NCBI GenBank assembly: GCA_016744375.1
Contig: JADGEM010000001.1
Coordinates: 62,001-126,000 of the forward strand
Direction: 5' to 3'
Origin: Gammaproteobacteria bacterium
GTDB lineage: Bacteria > Pseudomonadota > Gammaproteobacteria > GRL18
DNA length: 64,000 bases
Shown here one piece after another: positions 9,669 through 19,145 of this stretch. Under the pieces are notes generated by a model. The model saw only the letters and a list, made by a program, of their open reading frames with translations. It was not told where the DNA came from and ran no database searches. A program made the position numbers and the translations under genes. Position 1 is the first letter of the stretch; each line of letters starts with the position of its first letter.

Positions 9669-11546
9669 ATGCCGACACATCATAGCCATGCCCCAAAAGG
9701 CCATACTATTACAAACTATACCTCTCTCTCTCTTTGCTTCTTACTATTTTTTAGCCTCTCCTTTATAAGTAAATCAGCTTTTTCTGATTATGCGATTGCC
9801 TATGGTTATACTCCAAAGTATCCAAAGAATTTTTCTCATTTTGATTATGTGAATCCAGATGCACCTAAAGGAGGGCGGCTTGATTTAAATGGCTCCCGCA
9901 CCTTTGATCGTTTAAATCCATTTTTACTCAAGGGCGTTGCAGCCGATGGTATTGATGGTCTTATTTTTGAGACTTTGATGGAGCAGAGTCTGGATGAACC
10001 TTATACTTTTTATGGTTTATTAGCAGATGATATTACGTTAGCAGACGATGGCTTATCAGTTACTTATCATATCAACCCCAGTGCCACATTCTCCAACGGC
10101 ACACCAGTGACCGTGGAAGATGTTAAGTTTTCATTTGATACTCTGATGCAGGATAAACATGTTCATCCTGCTTATAAAATAACACTGGGTAATATTGCAG
10201 AAGCAGTTATTCTGGATCCACAGACTGTCCGGTTTAATTTCAAAGAAAAAAATGCCAAGCTGCCTATGTTATTGAGTAGTTATCTGTCTGTATTTCCCAA
10301 ACACTGGGTAGGTGACCTGAAGTTCAAAGATACAGCAATGAAGATTCCCATCGGTAGTGGTCCCTACTTACTTGATAGTTATGACATGGGTAAGCAATTA
10401 AAATTTAAGCGAAACCCTGCATACTGGGGCGCAGAACTGGGTGTTCGCAAAGGCATGTTTAACTTTGATGAAGTCGTCTATAAGTATTTTCGGGACAGTA
10501 CCATTGCATTGGAAGCACTCAAAGCAGGGGAGTATGATTTTCGTCATGAGTACAATTCAAAAATGTGGGCAAGAGATTATTCTGGCCGTGTTTTTAAAAA
10601 TAATGAAATTTTAAAAGACAATATACCTCACCAGAACAGTGTGGGTATTCAAGGATTTATTTTGAATACTCGCAAACCATTATTCAGTGATAAAAGAGTA
10701 CGGGAAGCTCTAGTTCTTACTTATGATTTTGAGTGGGCAAACCGGATGTTGTTTTACAATCAATACCAGCGAAATAATAGTTACTTTAGTAATACTGAAC
10801 TGGCGGCGAATGGAGCGATCTCTAAAGATGAAGAAAAATTGCTAGAACCGTTTAAAGAGTCATTACAGCCTGAAGCCTTCGGCGATGCCTGGATTCCTCC
10901 GACCACGAAAGCCCCTTCGTCATTAAGAAAAAATTTAAAAAAAGCCATTGATCTGCTGAATGAAGCAGGGTGGAAATACAAAGATGGTGCGTTGCGCAAT
11001 AGTACAGGGCAGGCTTTCCGGTTTGATCTGGTTTTATCACAAAAAGCCTTTGAAAGAATTGCTGCTTCCTATGCACGAAATTTAAAAAAGCTTGGTATAA
11101 CCATGGATTACCGTACAGTTGATTTTGCCTTGTATAAGAGTAAGGTAGAAAGCAAAGATTTTGATATGATCGTTTCCAGTTATCCTCAAAGTCAGGTGCC
11201 GGGTAATGAGTTAATTGGCCGCTGGCATTCAAAAACAGCGGATGTGGATGGTTCAGCAAATTATCCCGGTATAAAGAATCCAGCAATTGATTCTTTATTG
11301 GAACAGCTCTCAGTAACAACTGACAGGGATGAGGTTATAAGTCTGACAAGGGCTATGGATCGAGTTCTTTTAAGTGAATTTTACCTGGTTCCTCACTGGT
11401 ATATTTCGACCCATAGAATTGCCTATTGGGATAAATTTGAATTTCCAGACACTCTGCCCATATTTTTTTCAGCAGAAGGCTGGATGCTTTCGACCTGGTG
11501 GTTTAAACCAGAATACAGAACGTCTGATTCTGCACTGATTCAATAA
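9669..11546 (+). CDS. yejA: YejA-like peptide ABC transporter substrate-binding protein
   Basis: Periplasmic binding protein (family 5) of an oligopeptide importer; E. coli YejABEF takes up peptides including microcin C. It has 625 residues. A hydrophobic signal segment (LSLCFLLFFSLSFIS) follows a ~20-residue N-region and is cut near SAFS-DYAIAYGY. The mature start (GYTPKYPKNFSHFDYVNPDAPKGG) and PHWYISTHRIAYWDKF near the C-terminus are characteristic of YejA. The ATG is the only candidate before the signal segment, although no clear ribosome site precedes it. It opens a four-gene operon with 3-18 base gaps. Confidence 0.9.
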   Translation: MPTHHSHAPKGHTITNYTSLSLCFLLFFSLSFISKSAFSDYAIAYGYTPKYPKNFSHFDYVNPDAPKGGRLDLNGSRTFDRLNPFLLKGVAADGIDGLIFETLMEQSLDEPYTFYGLLADDITLADDGLSVTYHINPSATFSNGTPVTVEDVKFSFDTLMQDKHVHPAYKITLGNIAEAVILDPQTVRFNFKEKNAKLPMLLSSYLSVFPKHWVGDLKFKDTAMKIPIGSGPYLLDSYDMGKQLKFKRNPAYWGAELGVRKGMFNFDEVVYKYFRDSTIALEALKAGEYDFRHEYNSKMWARDYSGRVFKNNEILKDNIPHQNSVGIQGFILNTRKPLFSDKRVREALVLTYDFEWANRMLFYNQYQRNNSYFSNTELAANGAISKDEEKLLEPFKESLQPEAFGDAWIPPTTKAPSSLRKNLKKAIDLLNEAGWKYKDGALRNSTGQAFRFDLVLSQKAFERIAASYARNLKKLGITMDYRTVDFALYKSKVESKDFDMIVSSYPQSQVPGNELIGRWHSKTADVDGSANYPGIKNPAIDSLLEQLSVTTDRDEVISLTRAMDRVLLSEFYLVPHWYISTHRIAYWDKFEFPDTLPIFFSAEGWMLSTWWFKPEYRTSDSALIQ

Positions 11547-11564
11547 AAGATAATTGATAGCCTG

Positions 11565-12617
11565 ATGTTTTATTACATACTCAAACGTTTACTTCTCATG
11601 ATACCCACTTTATTTGGTGTCATGCTGATTACTTTTTCTATCACCCAGTTTGTACCCGGTGGTCCGGTTGAGCAATTAGTTGCACAATTGACCGGACAGG
11701 ATCAGATGACTGAAGCAGGTAGTACAGCCAGTGAGTTGTATCGGGGTGCAGAGGGCATTGATAAAGAACGGCTGGATGAAATCAAGGCATTGTACGGTTT
11801 TGACAAGCCTGCGACAGAACGTTTTATCACCATGATGACTAATTACCTGACTTTTGATTTTGGTGAAAGTTATCACCATCATCAATCAGTCACTGAATTA
11901 ATGGTGGATAAATTACCTGTTTCTATCAGTCTGGGGATGTGGACATTTTTTATTACTTATCTCACCTGTATTCCTCTGGGCATTGCCAAAGCAGTGAGAG
12001 ATGGAACTCGTTTTGATATTATGACCAGTACCATTGTTCTGGTGGGTTATGCAATTCCGGGATTTGTCCTGGCGATCTTACTTCTGGTGTTATTTGGTGG
12101 AGGTAGCTTTTTTGATGTTTTCCCACTTAAAGGGCTGACCTCTGATAATTGGGAGCAGTTGGGCTGGTTTGATAAAATAACTGATTATTTGTGGCATATG
12201 GTGCTGCCGATCATCTCCTCTGTTATCGGCAGTTTTGCTGTGATGACCATGCTGACAAAGAATAGTTTTCTTGAAGAAATACGAAAAAACTATGTAGTGA
12301 CAGCCAAAGCCAAAGGTTTAAGCAGCAATCAGGTTCTTTATAAACATGTTTTTAGAAATGCATTGATACCTCTGGTTACTGGGTTTCCAGCGAGCTTCCT
12401 GGCGGCTTTTTTTGCCGGCAGCCTACTTATTGAGACTATATTCTCTCTTGATGGATTGGGTCTGTTATCCTACGAATCCATTGTTCGTCGAGATTATCCT
12501 GTGGTTTTAGGATCCCTTTATTTATTCACCTTGCTCGGGCTTTTTACTAAGCTTATCACAGACTTATCGTACGTCTGGATTGATCCCAGAGTTAAATTTG
12601 ATTCTGACAATTCTTAA
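11565..12617 (+). CDS. yejB: Peptide ABC transporter permease YejB
   Basis: Inner-membrane permease, 350 residues, with an N-terminal helix MFYYILKRLLLMIPTLFGVM typical of DppB/OppB/YejB and about six transmembrane segments. The EAA loop contacting the ATPase is visible around VVTAKAKGLSSNQVLYKHVFRNALIP. It starts 18 bases after yejA and is followed after 8 bases by the partner permease. Confidence 0.92.
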   Translation: MFYYILKRLLLMIPTLFGVMLITFSITQFVPGGPVEQLVAQLTGQDQMTEAGSTASELYRGAEGIDKERLDEIKALYGFDKPATERFITMMTNYLTFDFGESYHHHQSVTELMVDKLPVSISLGMWTFFITYLTCIPLGIAKAVRDGTRFDIMTSTIVLVGYAIPGFVLAILLLVLFGGGSFFDVFPLKGLTSDNWEQLGWFDKITDYLWHMVLPIISSVIGSFAVMTMLTKNSFLEEIRKNYVVTAKAKGLSSNQVLYKHVFRNALIPLVTGFPASFLAAFFAGSLLIETIFSLDGLGLLSYESIVRRDYPVVLGSLYLFTLLGLFTKLITDLSYVWIDPRVKFDSDNS

Positions 12618-12625
12618 GGGCAAGT

Positions 12626-13675
12626 ATGACAAAACATTTATCAAATGAGCAGTTAATTGACTTGTCACCTCGCCAAAGGGCATGGATGCGTTTTAAAAAT
12701 AATCGACGAGGCTATTATTCTCTATGGATTTTTATTATTTTATTTGTTGTCAGTCTCTTTGCTGAACTTATAAGTAATGATAAACCTTTGATTGTTCAAT
12801 TTGAGCAAAACTATTATTTTCCTCTGGTGAATGACTATTCAGAGACCACCTTTGGTGGTGATTTTGCTACGATGACAGATTATAACGATCCCTATATCAG
12901 GGGTAAAATAACCAGGGGAAATAATTGGGCCATTTATCCCATTAATAATTACAGTTATGATTCTATTAATTATTTTGCCACATTACCAAATCCTGCCAGA
13001 CCTTCTGAGCAAAATTTTTTGGGAACGGATGATCGTGGCCGGGATGTTCTGGCACGATTGATTTATGGGTTTCGCCTATCGGTAATTTTTGCTCTGGTTC
13101 TGACCGCCATTGGTGTGGTTGTCGGGATTATTATCGGTAGTATTCAGGGATACTTTGTAGGTAAAGTCGACTTGGTGGCACAGCGATTAATTGAAATATG
13201 GAGCTCTATGCCGGAACTCTATTTGCTCATTATTTTTGCTTCTATTTTTAAACCCAGCATTGGTTTATTGGTTATTTTATTATCACTATTTGGCTGGATG
13301 GGCTTATCTGATTATGTCCGGGCTGAATTCCTACGCGGCAGAAATCTTGATTATGTTCAAGCGGCACGTGCTTTGGGTGTTTCTAATGTTGCTATTATGT
13401 TTAAACATCTTTTGCCTAATAGTATGATTCCTGTACTTACGTTTCTGCCTTTTCGTATCAGTGGTGCCATTCTGGCATTAACCAGCCTGGATTATCTTGG
13501 TCTTGGAGTGCCGCCATCCACCCCCAGTCTGGGAGAACTGCTCTCTCAAGGTAAAGACAACATAGAATCCTGGTGGTTGTCTATGACCACATTCTCTGTG
13601 CTGGTTGGTACATTGGTGTTGTTAATATTTATTGGTGAGGCATTACGTGAAGCACTTGATACCCGGCGCGGATAA
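12626..13675 (+). CDS. yejE: Peptide ABC transporter permease YejE
   Basis: Second permease, 349 residues, with an N-terminal cytosolic leader (LSPRQRAWMRFKNNRRGYYS) and one helix, then a periplasmic stretch with FLGTDDRGRDVLARLIYG, the conserved DppC/OppC entry motif. The EAA loop is at RAEFLRGRNLDYVQAARALG. It pairs with the YejB product to form the membrane channel. The gap to yejF is 3 bases. Confidence 0.92.
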   Translation: MTKHLSNEQLIDLSPRQRAWMRFKNNRRGYYSLWIFIILFVVSLFAELISNDKPLIVQFEQNYYFPLVNDYSETTFGGDFATMTDYNDPYIRGKITRGNNWAIYPINNYSYDSINYFATLPNPARPSEQNFLGTDDRGRDVLARLIYGFRLSVIFALVLTAIGVVVGIIIGSIQGYFVGKVDLVAQRLIEIWSSMPELYLLIIFASIFKPSIGLLVILLSLFGWMGLSDYVRAEFLRGRNLDYVQAARALGVSNVAIMFKHLLPNSMIPVLTFLPFRISGAILALTSLDYLGLGVPPSTPSLGELLSQGKDNIESWWLSMTTFSVLVGTLVLLIFIGEALREALDTRRG

Positions 13676-13678
13676 CTT

Positions 13679-15352
13679 ATGATGAATAATGAAGTGAATG
13701 AAAACTCTAAGATTTCTGCAAATCCAATTCTTCAAGTCTCTGATTTAAGTGTTGGTTTTAATACGCTTGCAGGCCATGTTAATGTTGTCAGAGAAATTAA
13801 CTTTTCGGTTAAATCTGGTGAAACGATGGCCCTTGTCGGTGAGTCTGGCTCAGGTAAATCAGTCACTGCTATGTCAATTTTACGTCTGCATGATGAAGAA
13901 AAGGTCGAGTATTCCTCCGGTTCTATTTGTTTTCATGGTAATGAGCTGTTGGGTTCAGATGAACAGGCAATAAAAAATGTGCGCGGCAGTGAAATCTCCA
14001 TGATTTTTCAGGAGCCGATGACGTCATTAAATCCAACATTTACTGTGGGTACTCAAATAATGGAACCTATGCTTATCCATAAAGGTATGAGCAGGACGGC
14101 AGCCAAAAAACGAGCCATAGAACTTATGGAACTGACGGGTATACCAGAACCTCACTATCGATTTGATGCTTTCCCACATCTATTATCCGGCGGGCAGCGC
14201 CAACGTATGATGATTGCCATGGCGCTTGCCTGTGATCCAAAACTGTTGATTGCTGATGAACCAACGACTGCTCTTGATGTCACGGTGCAACTGCAGATTT
14301 TAATATTATTAGAAAAATTGAAAAAAGAATTTTCAATGGCTGTGCTAATGATTACCCATGATCTTAATCTGGTTAAACGGTTTGCCGATCAGGTTTGTGT
14401 CATGCAGGAAGGTAATATTGTTGAGCAGGGGGTTGTTGAAAGATTATTTAAAGAACCTCAACATCCTTATACCATAAAACTACTCAATAGTGAGCCTGAG
14501 CGTATCATTCCTGAGGGTGAAACAGATAGTTTGCAGGGTAAACGGCAACTAATAAGCGGTCATCACTTAAAGTGTCATTTTACTTCAAATAAGGGCTTTT
14601 TTAAGCGTACATACAATACGGTAAAAGCAGTGGATAATATTGCTCTTTTTTTAAGAGAAGGTGAAACTCTGGGTATTGTGGGTGAATCAGGTTCAGGTAA
14701 ATCAACTCTGGGGCGGTGTTTATTAAGGTTAGAAAATTGCAGTGGTGAAATCTATTTTAATAATGATCAAATTGATCAATTATCACATACTGAATTACGT
14801 CCTTTAAGAAAAGAATTCCAGGTTGTTTTTCAAGATCCCTATTCTTCTTTATCTCCCAGGATGACTATTGAACAAATTATAGGGGAAGGCTTGCAGATAC
14901 ATTTTTCTCATTTAAACAAGGCACAAAGGCGTGAAAAAATAAAAAAAGTACTTATTGAAGTGGGCTTGGATGAGAATATACTTTGGCGTTATCCCCATGA
15001 GTTTTCCGGTGGGCAGCGACAAAGAATTGCTATTGCACGGGTTGTGATCCTTGAGCCTAAACTGATTTTATTAGATGAACCCACTAGTGCTCTGGATGTT
15101 TCAGTACAAAAACAGGTATTAGTATTGCTCAGAGAACTACAGGAACGTCATAAAATATCTTATTTATTTATTACTCATGATCTCAAAGTCATTGAAGCAG
15201 TCGCACATCGTATTATGGTGATGAAAAATGGTAAAATTATTGAAACAGGCGAAACCGGTAAGATTTTTAATGAACCTGAAAAAGCTTATACACAAAATTT
15301 ATTAACAGCCTCTTTGTTTAAAAATGATTCAGAAACAATAGAAAGTGTCTAA
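13679..15352 (+). CDS. yejF: Duplicated ATPase subunit YejF of the peptide importer
   Basis: Fused double ABC ATPase, 557 residues, that powers the importer from the cytosolic face. Both halves are intact: Walker A GESGSGKS appears twice, signatures LSGGQRQRM and FSGGQRQRI, and Walker B followed by DEPTTALD and DEPTSALD. Oligopeptide-type C-terminal regions follow each domain (EPQHPYT; EPEKAYTQ). The start is ATG 13679, with a second ATG immediately after. It ends the yej operon; the next gene has its own promoter. Confidence 0.95.
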   Translation: MMNNEVNENSKISANPILQVSDLSVGFNTLAGHVNVVREINFSVKSGETMALVGESGSGKSVTAMSILRLHDEEKVEYSSGSICFHGNELLGSDEQAIKNVRGSEISMIFQEPMTSLNPTFTVGTQIMEPMLIHKGMSRTAAKKRAIELMELTGIPEPHYRFDAFPHLLSGGQRQRMMIAMALACDPKLLIADEPTTALDVTVQLQILILLEKLKKEFSMAVLMITHDLNLVKRFADQVCVMQEGNIVEQGVVERLFKEPQHPYTIKLLNSEPERIIPEGETDSLQGKRQLISGHHLKCHFTSNKGFFKRTYNTVKAVDNIALFLREGETLGIVGESGSGKSTLGRCLLRLENCSGEIYFNNDQIDQLSHTELRPLRKEFQVVFQDPYSSLSPRMTIEQIIGEGLQIHFSHLNKAQRREKIKKVLIEVGLDENILWRYPHEFSGGQRQRIAIARVVILEPKLILLDEPTSALDVSVQKQVLVLLRELQERHKISYLFITHDLKVIEAVAHRIMVMKNGKIIETGETGKIFNEPEKAYTQNLLTASLFKNDSETIESV

Positions 15353-15512
15353 AAAAATTGAATAAATGGTAAAAATACTCACGTTTATGTTATATTGCTA
15401 AAAATTTATAAAAAAATACAGTGACAAATTAAACGTTTTAAACCTACTACAATAATAATGCATTTAAAGTACTTAAAACGCCTATCTGGATGATGGAAAA
15501 CCATAATACCTT

Positions 15513-15541
15513 TTGACAACTTTTCGCTTTGCTTTTATATA
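15513..15541 (+). promoter_or_regulatory. Sigma-70 promoter of the DUF302 gene
   Basis: TTGACA at 15513-15518 and TATATA at 15536-15541, 17 bases apart, give a near-consensus promoter with start expected near 15548. That leaves a leader of only ~17 bases, just enough for the GGAGA ribosome site. Confidence 0.7.
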
Positions 15542-15564
15542 AACCATAAAACTGGAGAATTATT

Positions 15565-16137
15565 TTGTTTAAGAATCTCTTTGCCTTAATCGGCTTAGTC
15601 GCAGTCATTGCTTCTGGAATCCTTTTCCTAAGTGTCAAAAATACCCTGAGTGAGTTTGATCCGGGTGCAGCAGAGACCTATATGGAACTGTTTACTAATA
15701 TATTGGAAACAAAAGATGCTGCTAGTGCAACAGTTTGGCGTTTTCCAGTTGAAGAAGGTCTGACACCTGATGATGTAGAAAAAAGCTTAAAAATGATTGC
15801 GAATGAGCTTAATATCGCAAACGTGGGTGAATTGCCCTTATCAAAAGATATTTCGGCACGCTCTGGAAAAGAGTATCGCCATGTTAAAATTTATCTTTTT
15901 TGTAACTCTTTAACTGCAGCAAAAATGCTGGATTATAATGATGCATTTTCAGCGTACTTGCCTTGCCGGATTAGTCTGGTTGAAGATAAAAGTGGTAAAT
16001 TATGGCTGTATAGTTTGAACATGGATCTTATGATTCATGGTGGCAAACCATTACCTCCAGCACTGAAAGAAGAAGCAGAAGGTGTTAAAAGCATTATTCT
16101 TGAAACTATGGAGCGCGCTGCAGAAGGAGACTTCTAA
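15565..16137 (+). CDS. DUF302-domain protein with N-terminal membrane segment
   Basis: The 190-residue protein has one N-terminal hydrophobic helix (about 4-23, LFALIGLVAVIASGILFLSV), so it is membrane-anchored or exported, followed by a DUF302 domain recognised from YLFCNSLTAAKMLDYNDAFSAYLPCRISL and the MIHGGKPLPP tail. DUF302 has no firmly established role. The start is a TTG 8 bases after GGAGA; no ATG is available nearby. It is monocistronic between a good promoter and a terminator, which suggests high expression. The neighbouring genes give no functional hint. Confidence 0.8.
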   Translation: MFKNLFALIGLVAVIASGILFLSVKNTLSEFDPGAAETYMELFTNILETKDAASATVWRFPVEEGLTPDDVEKSLKMIANELNIANVGELPLSKDISARSGKEYRHVKIYLFCNSLTAAKMLDYNDAFSAYLPCRISLVEDKSGKLWLYSLNMDLMIHGGKPLPPALKEEAEGVKSIILETMERAAEGDF

Positions 16138-16163
16138 GTCTCTTTTCAGCAAGTCTTTGTTAG

Positions 16164-16188
16164 AGGACGGGCATATTGCCTGTCCTTT
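16164..16188 (+). terminator. Terminator after the DUF302 gene
   Basis: AGGACGGGC, loop ATATT, GCCTGTCCT followed by TT: a 9-bp stem with one G:T, 27 bases after the stop. The T-tract is short. It may also serve the convergent minus-strand operon whose last stop is at 16203. Confidence 0.7.
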
Positions 16189-16202
16189 ATTTATAACTTA
16201 GC

Positions 16203-17366
16203 CTAAGTTATGGTTTTAGCCGTGGTAATATTATGAATATCACAGCTAATTTCTTGCCCCTCAGGAATTGTAATACCGGGTGCTGTCAATGTACCACCAA
16301 AGACTTTTGCCCTTTCCTCTAATAATGCCCCTAAAAATCGTCCCTTATAATCACGTACTCCATGAGGAGTATTGACCCGTATTGGTTTGTCATCAGGACG
16401 ATAGTCCATCATAATATTAGCGAATGCAGCACTTTCTTTTTGAAAATAAGAAAATTGATAAGGCCCATGTATCAGGAAGCAATTTTTTTCCACCAATGCA
16501 CGGTACAAAACAAGATCATGCATAAGCCAGCTATAGTCGTCAACCACAGAGTATTCAACTTTGGCCCCATCGTGTAATTGGACATTTTTTCCCAGCACGC
16601 TGTAGCGCACAACACAATGTGCACCAACGCGGCAGCCCTCACCAATAATTGAGCCTTCTATAATTGCAGTATGATGAATATCAGCCTGTGGATGTATCTG
16701 CTTCCAGGATATAGAAAGTCTTTGTTTTAAATTGTTTTTTTTTCTGGATAATAAAGCGCTTAACCAGAGCATGGGAGAGTGTTTTATTTGTCTTCTTATA
16801 AGGGTATTTAATTGAGAAAAAAGGGCAATCTGATTAGCAAAAAGACAGTCATGAGCACAACCATAAGGCATAAGAAGTGCTAGAGGAGTCTTATTTATAT
16901 CTGGTCTGGTTAATGCTAGAGGATAATTAATTGCAGTGGATAATTCATTGAGGTTAATGTGTAATGTTTCCTGTTTATCTGTCTCTGTGTTGACAGGATT
17001 TGAAGCTCTCGTAGCAGTTATTGGTAATTCGATCAGGCCATTCTCATCAATGTAAATACTATGGCTATAATAATCACGTGTTGCCTCTGGAGAAAGTCTG
17101 AGTTTAAATCTTAATTGCTCAGAAGTTCCCTGATAAGAATCTATGCTTTTTTTTATGGCCTTCAGACCGGCTACATCAAATAATAAGTTATTCTTTAGAA
17201 TGACCGTCCATTGAGTATTATCTGCATGTGCAGTATGGACCTTTGAATGATTTCTGGATGCATTATTGATGATGGAAAGTGTCGTGGAATGAGATTCTTG
17301 GACATTTTGACAAAGCAATCTACGCTTTTTAAGTGCCAGGCAAACAGCTTCCTGAATAAATTTCAT
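16203..17366 (-). CDS. Left-handed beta-helix protein, last gene of the nine-gene cluster
   Basis: 387 residues. The middle (about 224-290) has hexapeptide-type turns (IHPQADIHHTAIIEGSIIGE; CRVGAHCVVRYSVLG), the mark of a left-handed beta-helix as in sugar nucleotidyltransferases and acyltransferases. The N-terminal ~200 residues lack the GxGTR nucleotide-binding motif of GlmU or GlgC, so it is not evidently a nucleotidyltransferase. The C-terminal part carries PDDKPIRVNTPHGVRDYKGR and FGGTLTAPGITIPEGQEI. The start codon overlaps the stop of the preceding Lgt-like gene by 4 bases (ATGA), showing co-translation. It could be an acyl- or glycosyl-modifying enzyme or a scaffold; substrate unknown. 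Confidence 0.65.
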   Translation of the reverse strand: MKFIQEAVCLALKKRRLLCQNVQESHSTTLSIINNASRNHSKVHTAHADNTQWTVILKNNLLFDVAGLKAIKKSIDSYQGTSEQLRFKLRLSPEATRDYYSHSIYIDENGLIELPITATRASNPVNTETDKQETLHINLNELSTAINYPLALTRPDINKTPLALLMPYGCAHDCLFANQIALFSQLNTLIRRQIKHSPMLWLSALLSRKKNNLKQRLSISWKQIHPQADIHHTAIIEGSIIGEGCRVGAHCVVRYSVLGKNVQLHDGAKVEYSVVDDYSWLMHDLVLYRALVEKNCFLIHGPYQFSYFQKESAAFANIMMDYRPDDKPIRVNTPHGVRDYKGRFLGALLEERAKVFGGTLTAPGITIPEGQEISCDIHNITTAKTIT

Positions 17367-18106
17367 ATTACTTCAGCTTGCTGTTTTCTGCTAAATGAAC
17401 GATATCCAATCTGCCATATTCCTGTGATTAAAATAAGAAGGGCAATCCATTGGTAAAATCCGATACCCAAATAACTGCTTGCTAACTGCTCACGCCAGAA
17501 TTCCAAAGCAAAGCGCAGTAGACCGTATAAGGCAAAAATAATAAACAGTCGCCGACCCGAGAATAAGTCATTATTATGCAGAAATTGAATCAGGAAAAGA
17601 ATACTGAAAAGACCAAAGGCTTCAAAATATTGTACAGGTATGCGTGATAAGCCATCACCAAAATGCATTCCCCAGGAAGCTTGTTTGCCATAACAGCAGT
17701 GTTGAAAAATACAGCCGATTCTTCCAATAGCCATCATTGCAATTGCACCTCGGGCAAAACCATCACTGGTGTCAAAATGAATAAAAGCTATTTTTTTATA
17801 CAATGCCACAAAAATAAATGAGCAGAGAATACCGCCCATGACAGTTTTGGGTGTGATAGGAACAGACCAGGCAAGCTGTTCGACAAAGCCTCCGGCAAAA
17901 AAAGCCGGTATTGCTGAACCAATGAGTGCGCCGATAAAAGCGACACCCAGGATGCTCCAGCGTTGTATTGGTTGCATTGACCATTTACTGGAATCTTCAC
18001 GAATAAGCCAACCACCGACAAGCATGGCTGTAATGACAAAAAACTGATAAGTCAGCCGACTGCCAGAACTGAGAATGTCGTGATGATGGATGAGGTTGAA
18101 TTCCAT
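17363..18106 (-). CDS. Lgt-family membrane protein (prolipoprotein diacylglyceryl transferase paralogue)
   Basis: 247 residues, about seven transmembrane helices. Lgt landmarks survive in order: GRIG at about 127-130, PVQYFEA (Lgt has HPxQLYE) and GLLRFALEFWREQ near the C-terminus. Differences are telling: the HGG-containing loop of true Lgt is replaced by VMGGIL, and the Lgt signature GRIGNFxNGE is replaced by GRIGCIFQHCCYGK with three Cys and a His. True Lgt is normally encoded beside thyA, which is not here. I therefore read it as a paralogue acting on another lipid-linked substrate rather than the housekeeping enzyme. It lies 22 bases after the small membrane gene. Confidence 0.75.
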   Translation of the reverse strand: MEFNLIHHHDILSSGSRLTYQFFVITAMLVGGWLIREDSSKWSMQPIQRWSILGVAFIGALIGSAIPAFFAGGFVEQLAWSVPITPKTVMGGILCSFIFVALYKKIAFIHFDTSDGFARGAIAMMAIGRIGCIFQHCCYGKQASWGMHFGDGLSRIPVQYFEAFGLFSILFLIQFLHNNDLFSGRRLFIIFALYGLLRFALEFWREQLASSYLGIGFYQWIALLILITGIWQIGYRSFSRKQQAEVI

Positions 18107-18128
18107 TTTAATCCTGCTGACAAATAAC

Positions 18129-18332
18129 TTAAATCATACAAACAACAAACAGAGCAACCAGTCCCAATGCTGAAATTGCCAATGCACCCAGGAATAAATA
18201 CCATACAAGCAGTAACAATGTGGTGAAAATATTGCCATTAGAACTTTTATTTTGCCCTGATCGGTTATTGTGCGGCTGACTATTGTTGAACTGTTTGTTA
18301 TTGCTATCCGGTTTTGGATTGGTTATTTTCAT
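18129..18332 (-). CDS. Small Asn-rich single-pass membrane protein
   Basis: 67 residues from an ATG that overlaps the desaturase stop by 4 bases (ATGA), which is why I prefer it to an ATG nine codons upstream. The N-terminal half is polar and rich in Asn, Ser and Gln; the C-terminal half is one or two hydrophobic helices (FTTLLLLVWYLFLGALAISA and on to VVCMI). I do not recognise it. Its tight coupling to the desaturase suggests a small partner or assembly factor. It could be poorly conserved. Confidence 0.6.
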   Translation of the reverse strand: MKITNPKPDSNNKQFNNSQPHNNRSGQNKSSNGNIFTTLLLLVWYLFLGALAISALGLVALFVVCMI

Positions 18333-19141
18333 GTTTTGTCCATTATAGTTTCCATGCATGGATTGATTAAATGAGGGTAATTTATTCGTGTACTATTGTC
18401 ATCTGCTGTGAGCTGCTTCCAGCTTAAACCGGGTTTTTGATGATGTTCCCAGTGTAGCCCATTATTAAAAAAAAAGCAGTTATAAGTTTTATTGGCATAG
18501 GTACAGACGGGTTCATTTTCATTGGGAGGGTGTTGACCATAATTATGTAAAGCAGAAAATGCCCAGCCAAAATAAGTGAGTGCAAAGTAAAGCAGAAAGG
18601 CTTTTATACTGATAAGTGCCAGTGCCATATAAAGAATAATGATCGCTATTTTTTGAGGGCCGATGCGTGATTTAATTTGCGTCACATTACCCATCGTCTT
18701 ATCAAAAGGTTCAGGTTCGCTGACTGCGATGGTCAGTTGCCGTAACCAGCCAAAGGTATAGCGACATGCTGAAAAAGGTTTTTTTTCATTATTAGTAACA
18801 TACCAGGTTGTGGAAAAATCTTTCAGACTATTTGAATGAGTATGGTGATTGAAGTGATGTATCCGATAGCCGTCAAAGGGTAAGCCAAGCAGGAGTGAAT
18901 AAAGAATATGGATACTGGTAGAATATTCGTCTCTAAAGTGGACGCATTCATGAAAAAAAATATGAATGCTGAAACTTAATAAAATACCTGCGATGACGAT
19001 TAATAAAAGTGACAAAAAAGAACTGCTGACCCAAAGAGCGCTGATAAAAAAAATCAATTCTAATACAGGAAAAATACTGAGCTTCCAGGGAAAGACCAAT
19101 CTGGTTATTTGCTCCTGATGATTGTTGTCTTCAGTGCTCAT
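18329..19141 (-). CDS. Membrane fatty acid desaturase-type diiron enzyme
   Basis: 270 residues with several transmembrane segments and three histidine boxes: HIFFHECVH (His60, His64, His68), RIHHFNHHTH (His95, 96, 99, 100) and LHWEHHQ (His230, 233, 234), plus His in LHNYGQH. These are the ligands of the non-haem diiron centre of membrane desaturases and hydroxylases, which need O2 and an electron donor. The length is short for an acyl-lipid desaturase (usually 300-400), suggesting a compact or hydroxylase-like member. The gene starts 4 bases after the PLP enzyme gene. The substrate cannot be read from the sequence. Confidence 0.8.
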   Translation of the reverse strand: MSTEDNNHQEQITRLVFPWKLSIFPVLELIFFISALWVSSSFLSLLLIVIAGILLSFSIHIFFHECVHFRDEYSTSIHILYSLLLGLPFDGYRIHHFNHHTHSNSLKDFSTTWYVTNNEKKPFSACRYTFGWLRQLTIAVSEPEPFDKTMGNVTQIKSRIGPQKIAIIILYMALALISIKAFLLYFALTYFGWAFSALHNYGQHPPNENEPVCTYANKTYNCFFFNNGLHWEHHQKPGLSWKQLTADDNSTRINYPHLINPCMETIMDKT

Positions 19142-19145
19142 AAGC

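Noticed and set aside
10852-11319. 155-codon open frame on the minus strand inside yejA
   Set aside because: Shadow frame of a well-supported gene; no ribosome site or protein-like domain.
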